Shown in pieces: positions 53,457-63,823 of a DNA stretch of 64,000 nt. The DNA lies in contig OX336349.1 of the NCBI GenBank assembly GCA_946902875.1, positions 13,973,891-14,037,890 of the forward strand, read 5' to 3'. The first letter of the stretch is position 1, and every line of letters begins with the position of its first letter. The position numbers and the translations under genes are program-made. The notes below the pieces were generated by a model that worked only from the letters and a program-made list of their open reading frames with translations, made no database searches and was not told the DNA's origin. The stretch is from Nematopogon swammerdamellus (lineage: Eukaryota > Arthropoda > Insecta > Lepidoptera > Adelidae).

Positions 53457-53568
53457 AGTAAAAAATAATTTCCGCTTAGTTAAATAAAGGCGTCGGGGGA
53501 CCGAGTATATTTTTTTAGTAGTTTCTTCCGACACCTTTAATTAACTAAGCGGAAATTATTTTTTACTT
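53457..53568. repeat. Inverted repeat, about 40-bp arms
   Basis: AGTAAAAAATAATTTCCGCT TAGTTAA and its inverse TTAACTAAGCGGAAATTATT, then AAAGGCGTCGG against CCGACACCTTT. Related to the 19431 hairpin in the CCG-TTA-CTTA motif. Confidence 0.8.
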
Positions 53569-53944
53569 TGTAATTTATTTCCGTAATGAACAAGCCCCGC
53601 GGTGGAATATTTTAAATTTTAAAATGTTCTCTTTTAATTACTTTCAGATTTCCATACCAAAAATAGCACAAAAAGAGCAAAATAAGTTGACTCAACTGTC
53701 TGCATGTCACACGGCTTTAATTTCTAATATGTATGAGTTGTATTAGCTTTCCCAGGATAGGTACACAGAATTAGGTATCAACGTTGTGATTTGTTTGTGG
53801 CTGTCGTAACTAACCTGTTTGATGTTGTCTCTGATCACCTAAATAGATTGTGCTTTAACCCTAACTATCGCAAACCATGCACGACCTAATAACACAATCT
53901 ATGTACTGGGTACAGTCGGGCATACATAATCTATATGCGTCCTT

Positions 53945-54242
53945 TTTAGGTTTCCGTAACCCGTACGGAAGCCTATTATTAAGCCTATATAATTAAGTAT
54001 TATATTTATTGCTGGTTGAAATTTTACATAATATTTGTTATTTCACAGAAAATATGTTATACGTATAAAATTAAGGGGAATCCCCATACATATTCAGATT
54101 CATATTCAGATATTTATTTCGCCATAAAGACCACACACGAAACACAAACGTGTACATGAAAAGTGTGTTTTCAACATGTTTTGTTTTTTGTGGTGCGCAA
54201 ACCTCGGTGTGCCAAACGGACTCGCACTTGGCCGGTTTTTTA
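53945..54242 (-). repeat. P-repeat, inverted, decayed
   Basis: TTTTTAGGTTTCCGTAACCC, CGGAAGCCTATTATTAAGC, AAGGGGAATCCCCATAC, then CAAACCTCGGTGTGCC and ACTCGCACTTGGCCGGTTTT at the right. The microsatellite is lost. Confidence 0.8.
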
Positions 54243-54269
54243 CTGTTTTTCGAGTAGCCATTTTTTGCG

Positions 54270-54365
54270 TGTAAAAGTGTGGGTTCCTTCCCTTACCTAA
54301 ACAGATAGGAGGGTTAATTTGCACCCGTCCGAATTGCTACCACCGCACTGTCCTCCTGGGTGGCA
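54270..54365 (+). mobile_element. SINE-S body fragment
   Basis: GTGTGGGTTCCTTCCCTTAC, then GATAGGAGGGTTAATTTGCA and ATTGCTACCACCGCACTG: the first part of the body only. Confidence 0.5.
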
Positions 54366-55192
54366 AAATTAGAGGTATATAACTTATTTCTGTCGCATTC
54401 ACTTTTACGTACCTATAATTTGAACCAGGATCAGCCTTTTAAACATACAAATAAATGACTTTGACTTTTCTGTGATCAACGATGCCCTGCAAAATCTTTT
54501 TGTAATTTGATGATTTTGTAATTACTGTGCTCGCCCTTCACTAACACATACATACCAAGTTTATACCAGTAGTATACGTAGGTGTATATTAATTTTTTAG
54601 CATATCATACAACGCGTGCGACACACTCTTATTTTTGCTTGAAAAACCTTTGGATATTTTTGGATAAGAAAAAGTCGAGCGCTGGAAAAAACTTACATCA
54701 GGTTGTTAACTAGAAAGTAACAAAATTTTCTTTACGACGTAATTTTGTAGCGCATGTTCCAGAATGTTCGGTAGGTAGTGTAGAATTTTTTCTCTTCTTT
54801 TTATCTTTTACCTGGTTACCACGTCTAGTTTTATGTGTCCATTGTCTGTGCGAAACTTGATTACCTTGTAATTTTGTTTGATTCTTTATCAGGCAACCAG
54901 GAATTTGAACCTGATAATATTATGATGCCCAATCAGTCCATTGATCGGAACTATGGTTTTAAGCTTCAGCCACTGTTTTTATAAATTTTAATTTATAATT
55001 TAATTTTATAATCATATATTTTTCTTGTCCTCGTAACTTATTGTCTCCCATGTTCAGAGTTAGTAAATTTGTAAATAGTATATTAATTAGCATAATATTT
55101 AGCCTATCTTTACTTATGGCAGGGTTTATAGGTATAATACTTACATCATGTGAAACTATTAATATATAAGTTTATGTTATCCTTATCCTTCC
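54366..55192. other. No gene recognised
   Basis: AT-rich with no nameable features. Confidence 0.4.
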
Positions 55193-55420
55193 TTCCTCCT
55201 TACCTATAATAAAATCCAACGTCTGCTTTCTGTATGTCTGAGTGTCTGTCTGTCCGCTTATAACTCGAGAACCACTGAACCGATTTTAATAAAACAAAAT
55301 TCTACGGATAGCTTGATTCTTCCCATCAACTATAGGCTACTTACTATCACGCTAAATGGCTTATGAGGGTAGCAGTGAAGTGAAATATGAGAGCACTTGG
55401 CAATATTTGTATGTAACGGA
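55193..55420. repeat. Fourth copy of the 11.5-kb tandem unit
   Basis: CTTCCTCCTTACCTATAATA, AACTCGAGAACCACTGAACC, TAGCTTGATTCTTCCCATCA, ending AAATATGAGAGCACTTGG, where the GCGGAGCCGCGGGC end is lost. A further start (TTCTTCCTTACCTTTAATAA) is at 55595. Confidence 0.8.
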
Positions 55421-55465
55421 CACGGAATCATTCACCCGAGTAAGAACCGATGACATTACAATATC

Positions 55466-56047
55466 CTGAAGGGGGAGGGGAGAGGGGGGGAGGGGGGGGG
55501 GGTAAGTAGAGGCATATAGGGAGGGGGGTGAGGGAGGGGCGGGAGGGGAGGTGGAGGTAGAGCGATGGAATCCCCCTTATCCTTATCCTTTCCTTTCTTC
55601 CTTACCTTTAATAAAATCCAACCTCTGCTTTCTGTCTGTCTGTATGTATGTCTGTATGTCTGTCTGTTTACCATCGTTGGGGTTGCCATATTTACTCCAA
55701 GTGTCGATGATGGCCAGACTCAACGGAAGGGAGGGAGAGGCAGACAGATGGAGGGAGAGGGAGGGGGAGAGGGAGAGGGAGAGGGAGAGGGAGAGGGAGA
55801 GGGAGAGGGAGAGGGAGAGGGAGAGGGAGAGGGAGAGGGAGAGGGAGAGGGAGAGGGAGAGGGAGAGGGAGAGGGAGAGGGAGAGGGAGAGGGAGAGGGA
55901 GAGGGAGAGGGAGAGGGAGAGGGAGAGGGAGAGGGAGAAACGGAAACGGAGTGTTAAAGATTGTATGGGAATATCGGTTTTTTTAAAGGAAAATCATAAT
56001 TATAGCTACTAAAAACAAATAAATGGGGGGGGGGGGGGGAGGGGGGA
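55466..56047. repeat. Purine microsatellites: G/A tract, (GGGAGA)n, G-run
   Basis: Irregular GGGGAGGGG tract at 55468-55560; about 31 units of GGGAGA at 55752-55937, almost without change; a G-run at 56023-56038. All purines are on the same strand. Open frames of Gly-Glu or Arg-Glu repeats are artefacts. Such tracts can form triplex or G-quadruplex structures in principle. Confidence 0.95.
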
Positions 56048-56069
56048 TGGGTGTGACGGTGGCCTCGCC

Positions 56070-57598
56070 CTTAGTTACTTACTTTCTTCGTGGAGGTTTA
56101 TTGTATTCCAGAATGCAGCTTAGCCTGAAGCCTCGCCGTTAGTTACTTACTTTATTTAAGAAGTTTTATCGTCGTTTATCTAAACGCCATTACTTTGATC
56201 GAGAAATCGAGAAGGTTTATCGTGCTCGGCCTTCGTCCTCGCCCACAGTTACTAACTTTCATAAAGAAGGTTAATCCTCTTCATTAACGCAGCTCGGCCT
56301 TCGGCCTGACCCATGGTTTATCCTCTTCCTAAACGGAGCTCGGCCTTCGGCATCGCCCTCAGTTACTTACTTTCTTCGAGAAGGTTTATAGTCTTCCTAA
56401 ACGCAGCTCGGCCTTCAGCCTCGCTCTTTGTTACTTACTTTCATCAAAAAAGTTTATCCTCTTCCTGAACGCAGCTCGGCCTTCGGCCTCGCCCTTAATT
56501 ACTTTCTTTCTTAGAGATGGTTTATCGTCTTCCTAAACACAGCTCGGCCTTCGGCCTCGCCCTCAGTTACTTACTTTCTTCGAGAAGGTTTATGGTCTTC
56601 CTGAACGCAGCTCGGCCTTGGGCCTCGCCCTCATTTACTTACTTTCTTCGAGAAGGTTTATCCTCTTCCTGAACGCAGCTCGGCCTTCGGCTTCGCCCAT
56701 TGTTACTTACTGTCTTCGAGAATGTTTATCGTCTTCCTGAACGCAGCTCGGCCTTCGGCTTCGCCGTTTGTTACTTGCTTTCTTCGAGAAGGTTTATAGT
56801 CTTCCTGAACGTAGCTCGGCCTTCGGTCTCGCCCTCAGTTGCGTAATTTCTTCGAGAATATTTATGGTCTTCCTGAATGTAGCTCGGCCTTCGGCCTCGC
56901 CCTTAATTACTTACTTTCTTAGATAAGGTTTATCGTCTTCCTGAACGCAGCTCGGCCTTCGGCCTCGCCCTTAGTTACTTACTTTCTTCGAGAAGGTTTA
57001 TAGTCTTCCTGAACGCAGCTCGGCCTTCGGCCTCGCCCTTAGTTACTTACATTCTTCGAGAAGGTTTATAGTCTTCCTGAACGCAGCTCGGCCTTCGGCC
57101 TCGCCCTTAGTTACTTACTTTCTTCGAGAAGGTTTATCCTGTTCCTGAACGCAGCTCAGCCTTCGGCTTCGCCCATAGTTACTTACTGTCTTCGAGAATG
57201 TTTATCGTCTTCCTGAACGCAGCTCGGCCTTCGGTCTCGCCCTCAGTTGCGTAATTTCTTCGAGAATATTTATGGTCTTCCTGAATGTAGCTCGGCCTTC
57301 GGCCTCGCCCTTAATTACTTACTTTCTTAGATAAGGTTTATCGTCTTCCTGAACGCAGCTCGGCCTTCGGCCTCGCCCTTAGTTACTTACTTTCTTCGAG
57401 AAGGTTTATAGTCTTCCTGAACGCAGCTCGGCCTTCGGCCTCGCCCTTAGTTACTTACTTTCTTCGAGAAGGTTTATAGTCTTCCTGAACGCAGCTCGGC
57501 CTTCGGCCTCGCCCTTAGTTACTTACTTTCTTCGAGAAGGTTTATAGTCTTCCTGAACGCAGCTCGGCCTTCGGCCTCGCCCTCAGTTACTTACTGTC
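56070..57598. repeat. 68-bp satellite, about 22 units
   Basis: Unit: CTTCCTGAACGCAGCTCGG, CCTTCGGCCTCGCCCTTAG, TTACTTACTTTCTTCGAGAA, GGTTTATAGT; exact 68-base spacing between CGGCCTTCGG at 57361, 57429 and 57497. Early units (56.1-56.4 kb) vary in length and sequence, late units are almost identical. A six-unit block recurs at a 408-base offset (56821 and 57229). GGCCTTCGGCC is a palindrome within each unit. Confidence 0.95.
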
Positions 57599-57650
57599 TT
57601 CTTTGAAATACGAATTTCACGCGAGCGGAGCCGCGGGCTCAGCTAGTCTT
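57599..57650 (-). repeat. R-repeat start bordering the satellite
   Basis: CTTTGAAATACGAATTTCAC, GCGAGCGGAGCCGCGGGC and TCAGCTAGTC are the R-repeat start read on the minus strand. In R-repeats at 15702 and 25047 the next block is AAGAAAGTAAGTAA, which is also part of the satellite unit. Confidence 0.75.
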
Positions 57651-58315
57651 TTATAATTCAGTAACTCTGTCATATATATATTTCTTTCCGCCACTCATCT
57701 AGCAGGTTGTCATACCCAAAGATATTATGTTAGAAAAGGCCTAGAGGGTGTTAACTTATGCCCATAGTTTATTTGAGTGTAATAAATATATACAATACAA
57801 TACAATACTGTTAAATATTACTCTTGACAGCTATAAATACTGTGATAAGGATGTTTTATCTAATTTTACTTAGTACAAAGATGGTTATACTAAAACGTAA
57901 GGAGCCAGCTCTAGGCACACGAATCTTTCTTGACATATTAAAAAAACAATTTTCACTCAATGCAAGCGAGTTACGTATAGTTACTGGCAGGTTTGTTATG
58001 ATTGCTTGTCCAAAACGTCCGACTCGGAGATCTTCAAAGATAAGATTTGATATTAATTATTAAACAACTGACTTTTGAAGTTAGTATGAACTCTTTGAGA
58101 AGAAAATATGCAAAATATTCATGTGGACTTTACATAATGTGAAAATTGTATTTCAAACCAGTTTCAAACAGAGGTTGTTGATAGCCAGCCAGCCATGCAC
58201 GAATACACCAGTGTTTTGAAGACCATTGTGTTCTGTTCCATGGACGAAGTATTTTTCTGATTATTTTTCTCTATAAATCATATTTTATTCATATAAATTA
58301 CTTGTTGTCATATAA
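57651..58315. other. No gene recognised
   Basis: AT-rich; a 79-codon frame at 57824-58063 has no recognised motif. Confidence 0.35.
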
Positions 58316-58398
58316 TGTGCATCCGATGGAATGTCCATGAGCGTCGTTAGACACCATATGGGTGGTACGACGCCACATGCTGAGAATTCTATAAAAAA
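58316..58398 (+). repeat. LINE-J 3' end with A tail
   Basis: ATGTCCATGAGCGTCGTTAG, ACACCATATGGGTGG and GACGCCACATGC then an A-run: the terminal 80 bases of LINE-J on the plus strand, giving its 3' terminus. Confidence 0.75.
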
Positions 58399-58993
58399 AA
58401 AATTATTTCCTTAGTCCTTTTATTCATCCATTTCTTAACCTAGATACTCTGATTCCTCAAAGTTATAGAACAAAAGTTGATCATTTTCCTATATAGAATT
58501 ATCGTCTTTGGAAATGTTTAAAACTGCCATACTGTATGATATATTAGACGACGAGTATATATTATACTAGTGCAAAAATGCCTTCTATCAACACCTCATT
58601 CTAGATCGCCGCATGTGAAATTCCTGTACTAAACCACATCTTTTAAACACATTTTCCCGCTTGGCAACACGCATTATGCTGCCCTCAATCCCTCCCTTAG
58701 ATAGGGCTGCACTAAACCTAGCGACGTACTTAACGTTTACGACGAACGGACAAGAAACACGACTTGAATAAAACGACGTGCTTTACGTACCATAAGCCCC
58801 ATTTACATGCAATAGAATGTAAACTCGAGTTTAACGCGCGAGCGCGTTGAAACGTTTGCAAACCTTGTTATACTTTTTACACCACAATAAAGGAAGATGG
58901 AACAATAAGGTTAAAATGACCGGAGGTGCCATTTGGTTAATGTTTAAGCATATTTGTTGACTGATGAAATGGAGAATAATAGAATAGAATAAA
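58399..58993. other. No gene recognised
   Basis: AT-rich, no nameable features. Confidence 0.4.
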
Positions 58994-59306
58994 AAACCGG
59001 CCAAGTGCGAGTCGAACTCGCGCACCGACGGTTCCGTATCGCCATGTCATGGTTAGCGCCGCGCCATCTATGGCGTGTTATAAAATGCTTCATATTAGTT
59101 AAATGTCATGATTAGTCAAAATGCTTCACCCTCTATTTAGTAGATGGTGCGCGCGCCTACACTTTTTTGGTTTCTTCTATGGGAACCCCGTGAATTTTTT
59201 ACCTATTCTTATTTTTATTATTTGTTGTTATAACGGCTATAATAACACATATTCTGTGAAAACTTCAACGGGCTACCTATTACGGTTCAAGAGATACAGC
59301 CCTCGG

Positions 59307-59341
<35 letters not shown>

Positions 59342-59365
59342 GCGTAGGCTTAGTAATAGGCAGTA
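58994..59365 (+). repeat. P-repeat, 3' end truncated
   Basis: AAAACCGGCCAAGTGCGAGT to GGCGTAGGCTTAGTAATAGG; nearly identical to 21-402 and 7532. The closing TACGGAAACC part is replaced by CAGTATTGCTC. Confidence 0.85.
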
Positions 59366-60108
59366 TTGCTCTAAGATACATTCAACAGTATAGAGCACAT
59401 TAGAACATTTACATAAGTTGCAAAGGCGGATCCCTACCTAAGGTATCTATTAAAGCACTATTCTCTCATTTCCGCGAACTCCTGAATGGAATGGAGAAAT
59501 CTCGTTAGAACACAATGCGGTAGTTTGCTTGAAATTGAATAAGGTAGAAGCGTGTTTTACGTAGGTATATGAACGTTCTTAGGTAATTTCTTAATGGTAA
59601 ATTATTGTTCACAAGTCACATTCGTATGATCTGATACATTTACATCAACCACATTAATAATGTCACTTCATTCAATCACGGTAGTAGCACAGAATATAGT
59701 AATACAATTCTGTACCAACAAATTAGGTATTATGCCTTTCCCATTCTTGGCTGATTACAATGAATTGAACAGAAAACTTCTATTTTATAATGGCATTGTG
59801 CTGTAACTTCGATGGGTTGGGTATCGAACCAATCGCTTTGGCTATTTTATAGATTTTACCTCGAGATGGATTTCGTGTAATGTGTACCATGTTAAAATTT
59901 GCTAAATATCGATGTAACAGCAGCATTACATTATTGTGTTGGTATGAATGATCAGTCGAAGCTACATTCATGTCGTAGCATATCATAGCTATATTCAAAT
60001 TGTATGTTGACTGATTATTTATTCTATTTTTATTTTGTGTACTATGAGCGGTAGTATGGGTTAATTTTAATATTTGTGACTATACTTATAAGATGCTGAC
60101 AAAACATT
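59366..60108. other. No gene recognised
   Basis: TTGCAAAGGCGGATCCCTAC at 59418 resembles a LINE 3' UTR block. Otherwise nothing. Confidence 0.4.
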
Positions 60109-60425
60109 TTTTTTTATGGAAACTGACACGGTTGGCTACATCACATACAACATCCGTGATGTCAGCCCATAAGACCGGGTGAACTTGGTGCCACATCAGT
60201 GCTTCCCTTCGGTCGTGCCGACTACACTGAACTGGACGGAAAACACAAACTATTTACATAGCCGTTTCGACCGACCTTTCATTCAGTGCGGTGGTACCAA
60301 CCCGGGCGGGTTAAACCCTACCACCTAGTAATATAAGAAGGGAGTCATATCCCTTAGTCGCCTTTTACGACATACACGGGGAGAGATGCAGTGGGGCTAT
60401 TCTTTTAAAATCCGGTCCCACATTG
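60109..60425 (-). mobile_element. SINE-S with complete retroposon A head
   Basis: T-run, TATGGAAACTGACACGGTTG, the inverted body, AAGAAGGGAGTCATATCCC, TTAGTCGCCTTTTACGACAT, GATGCAGTGGGGCTATTCTT and AATCCGGTCCCACA. The A head is present to its first bases, giving the fullest example of this head type. Confidence 0.85.
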
Positions 60426-61379
60426 TGACTTGCGAAGTTTGTCAGTTCTGCTGCGCATTGAAATATAACGGAACTTTCGAAGTACTCAGGAGTAGGTTAC
60501 CTACTTATGGACGGAATTATAGTTACAATATACAATATTATTTTATGTTTCTAGCTATTTTTAGTGCGTTTGTGAAATGTGCTCGGCTGACATCTTCGGG
60601 TAGTTTGTACAATTTATCTATTGCACAATTGAAGGTGCTTTATTGGATTAAATTTAAATTAAATTTAAAGTGACCTTAACTCAGAGGTCTGTCGTTAGCT
60701 CTGGTGTTACAAATTAACACAAACATTCTCAAATGCAAAAACACCACAAGTACCACATATTATTACAAAATAATGCTCGCGGCGAAACATTGCTGGAACT
60801 CGCTCGGGCACGCCCGGGTGACAGTCAGCCGTGTCGGGAAAAAAATCGAAGTCATTTATTTCTTTTGTAGCTTTCCTCTTATTTTGGAAGTGTAAGTAGA
60901 CGCAACAATGGAATTCCGCGATTTGCTATTCGGCGGGAGAAAAATTGTAATTGTATGCTAGTATATTGATTTCGTTATTTCTAAATTAAATATTTTTATG
61001 AAGCTATAGGTTGAAAATGCCAGAGGCTAGATTATGATTTTTTTTACATTTCCTTGTGTACAAATAAGTTGTACAAGTAAATATATTTGTATGGAAAAGA
61101 GATGCAGCGCCTCTAGCGGTCCAGTTGGTACTAAAATTACCATTCAAATATTTACTTGAGAACGCTATACTTGTGTAATGTATAAATGTGAAAAAAAATC
61201 TCATAAAAGTGCTTCAACCGCACCGAATAAATATAGACGAAACGACTCTGTTTTTGTCCAGTTCAGTGTAGCCAAACATGAATACATGAATAACAATGGC
61301 ACGACACCTGACTTATCACCGTAACTCTTCAAAAGGCGTGTCAATAAATTAGACGACAACCTTTTTGTCCGCCTCATAG
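60426..61379. other. No gene; SINE-S scrap at 61255-61310
   Basis: GTCCAGTTCAGTGTAGCCAA and ATGGCACGACACC are from the SINE-S body. The rest has no nameable features. Confidence 0.4.
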
Positions 61380-61495
61380 CCGTCATGGCGCCTCTCTGAG
61401 CGTGGTTTCGCGAGGAATGGTCTTATTGGCTGTGTCTGATCTTCCGTTGAAGTACTGGGCACAGACACCCGCGCCGGCTGTCTATAAAAAAAAAA
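61380..61495 (+). repeat. T-repeat, promoter-like, copy 3
   Basis: GCCGTCATGGCGCCTCTCTG, GTGGTTTCGCGAGGAATGG, CTTATTGGCTGTGTCTG, then GCCGGCTGTCTATAAAAAAA. Strongest CCAAT-like plus TATA-like spacing of the three copies. Confidence 0.55.
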
Positions 61496-61689
61496 CTTGA
61501 AAAAGTACAAACCTAAAAACGTACATACACATAAATTTACCGTAACTAGGTACTAGTACCTACAAGACTGCTACATACGACCTAATAATAGTCACATATC
61601 CTCAGCTATCGAACGGCCTACAATTATATTCAAAATAGGTATGTGAACGCGACTTAAGCGGCGCGCGCTATCGGTCGTCAACGGCTCTC

Positions 61690-61790
61690 AACTTCCGTCA
61701 GGCGACCGCGTTCGTGTGTGCGCCGCTTTATCGATATCGCGTGTGTACGACGACTTTATCGATCTCGCGTGTGTGAAGGCACCTTTATTA
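61690..61790. promoter_or_regulatory. Tandem TATCGAT motifs, DRE-like
   Basis: CTTTATCGATATCGCGTGTG and CTTTATCGATCTCGCGTGTG lie 28 bases apart in a GC-richer stretch. TATCGATA is the Drosophila DREF binding site found at housekeeping promoters; the first copy is exact. No coding exon next to it is recognised. Confidence 0.3.
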
Positions 61791-61959
61791 TACAGCGCGA
61801 GCCCAGACCGCCCGGTGATTTGAAGCGGTAATGGTGAAGCTTTCGAGCTGAGACCAATGTGGAATACACCGATCGGAGACAAGGACTGTTCAAGTTGGAT
61901 AACAGGCTATCAGTGCCGTGTCCTAAGTAATAAAAGTAATAGAGGCAATAACTTGTCAA

Positions 61960-62267
61960 GCGGGCGAAAAGTAATTAAGTGATGATAACAAAGACGAAAT
62001 AACAAATAGGTAATAGGCTGTATGTGAGGCGCCTACGAAGCATTCTGCTAGCTAGTTTAGGGCAGAGTATAGAAATAATTAGACGGGAAATGTAGAAGTT
62101 TAATATATAACTTTGTGTCATGGAAATATTCATATTATATTGTATTTTTTTAATTCTGTCAAATTCAGATTCCGATATTAAAATTTATTTATCTATAAAG
62201 AACACATTACGTTAATAATATTTCATTGAGACATATGCATATTCAGTAAGGGATTCGTATTTATAAC
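61960..62267. other. No gene recognised
   Basis: AT-rich, no features. Confidence 0.4.
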
Positions 62268-63490
62268 TATGCTCTTCAATTCCATAAACAGACTGGCTCA
62301 CTATCCCCTTGCTTGGAAGGTATCAAAAATAATTATGATATCTTAACCGTAAAAACCACCCAACGAAGTCTCTCCTATCGTCCCATAAGTTTGTTGCCAG
62401 TGCTGTAAAATTTGTACGAAAAAATACTGCTTGCTATATTGAAACCCGTGATAAAAGATGAGCTCATACCAGACCACCAATTCGGCTTCGGAAGACAGCA
62501 CTCCACCATCGAACCAACATCGAATCAACAAAACAAAGGATATTAGACATAATTAGACAGTAACTGGAAACAAAAGAATATTGTGCGGCTGTGATCGTTG
62601 ATCTCCAGTAGGCTTTCGGCCGAATCTGACATGCCGGCCTTCTGTTCGAATTGAAGCGAAATCTACATCACACACTGTACCAAATATTGGAATCGTACTT
62701 CGCAGACAGAAGTGGAGGTAGGTGATGCACTCTCCACTTATACAACAATATACAGGCCGCGGTTCCGCAAGGATCTGTACCGGAAACAATCCTGTATATT
62801 CTGTACACAGCTGACTTCCCTCAAACAGATGGAGTACTACCTGACACATTGGTCGATGACACTGCTGCCCTCATTAACGACAAAGATTCAGAAGTTGCAT
62901 CTGAACTTCTACAAGGAGCATCTCGATGTGATAAACTTTTGGTTGAAACGGTGGAGAGTAAAGGTCAATGACTCCAAGTCACATACACTCTGCGGAAAGG
63001 TAACTGCTCCAGTGTGAAATTAGGAGACACCGTAATGGTAGAGCAACATTTTGTGAAGTACCTCGTCATACATCTGGACTGAAGATCAACCTGGCACATT
63101 ACATTCAAAAGGAAACAACTTAACATCATTTACTGAAATTTATCTAGTTTGACTAGTGGCTGGGCCACAAATCGAGACTGAGCTTGGAACATAAGCTCCT
63201 GGTTCACAAAGCCATCTGGAATCCGGTGTGGTCGTACTGAATACAACTGCGGGACACTGCCAGTAAGTAACTCAAACATTAAAATGCTGCAGAGGTTTGA
63301 GGACAAGTTCAGACTGATGGTAACAGCACCGTTGTGGTGGCTCACTCGCAAAACAGAAGTTCACGAACACCTTATGGCCCCTACAGTAAAAGAAGAAATT
63401 CAACGCGTCTGCACAGCATACAACCAGCGACTCAGAAACCACGTCAATAAATTGGCGACCGCACTGACAGACACCAGTCTGAACACGCGA
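62268..63490 (+). pseudogene. Jockey-type reverse transcriptase, broken
   Basis: Frames read FNSINRLAHYPLAWK, SYRPISLLPVL (an RT block of the jockey clade), AAVPQGSVPETILYILYTAD, the catalytic box as LVDDT (62849-62863; both aspartates kept, the aromatic residue replaced), and near the end IKMLQRFEDKFRLMVTAPLW, EIQRVCTAYNQRLRNHVNKL. Multiple stops and shifts, no endonuclease domain. The ORF end passes directly into a SINE-S 3' piece. Different from LINE-J. Confidence 0.85.
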
Positions 63491-63493
63491 AAG

Positions 63494-63590
63494 CAAGCAC
63501 TGACGTGGCACCAAGTTCACCCGGTGTTATGGGCTGACATCACGGATGTTGTAGGTGATGTAGCCAACCGTGTCAGTTTCCATAAAAAAA
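63494..63590 (+). mobile_element. SINE-S 3' end joined to the jockey pseudogene
   Basis: AAGCACTGACGTGGCACCAA, GTTCACCCGGTGTTATGGGC, TGTAGGTGATGTAGCCAACC, GTGTCAGTTTCCATAAAAAA: the last 95 bases, nearly consensus, so much younger-looking than the LINE beside it. Same strand as the LINE; no target duplication seen. Confidence 0.85.
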
Positions 63591-63823
63591 AAACCTGATA
63601 CGTCCTACTGTCATGGATCTACGGCATGATCGTCATCTCATAAGTCCATCGCGGACGTTCCACTGTGGCCAGACTCCAATTCACCGGACGCTGACCGCAC
63701 TCAACCGAATGTTGGTCATGTTTCCGGATTTAGACGTCTTCAACTGCAATACTAAAGTATTTCAAAAGTACGCGGTGAGATACGTTGAGCTAACTTTTAT
63801 ATAGATTCTGATTCTGCATTGTT
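63591..63823. other. No gene recognised
   Basis: Moderate GC stretch (GTCATGGATCTACGGCATG) of unknown origin, perhaps the far side of the SINE insertion. Confidence 0.35.

Noticed and set aside
55551..56012. Open frames of Arg-Glu or Gly-Glu repeats over 130-153 codons
   Set aside because: They are the (GGGAGA)n microsatellite read in two frames; no other protein feature.
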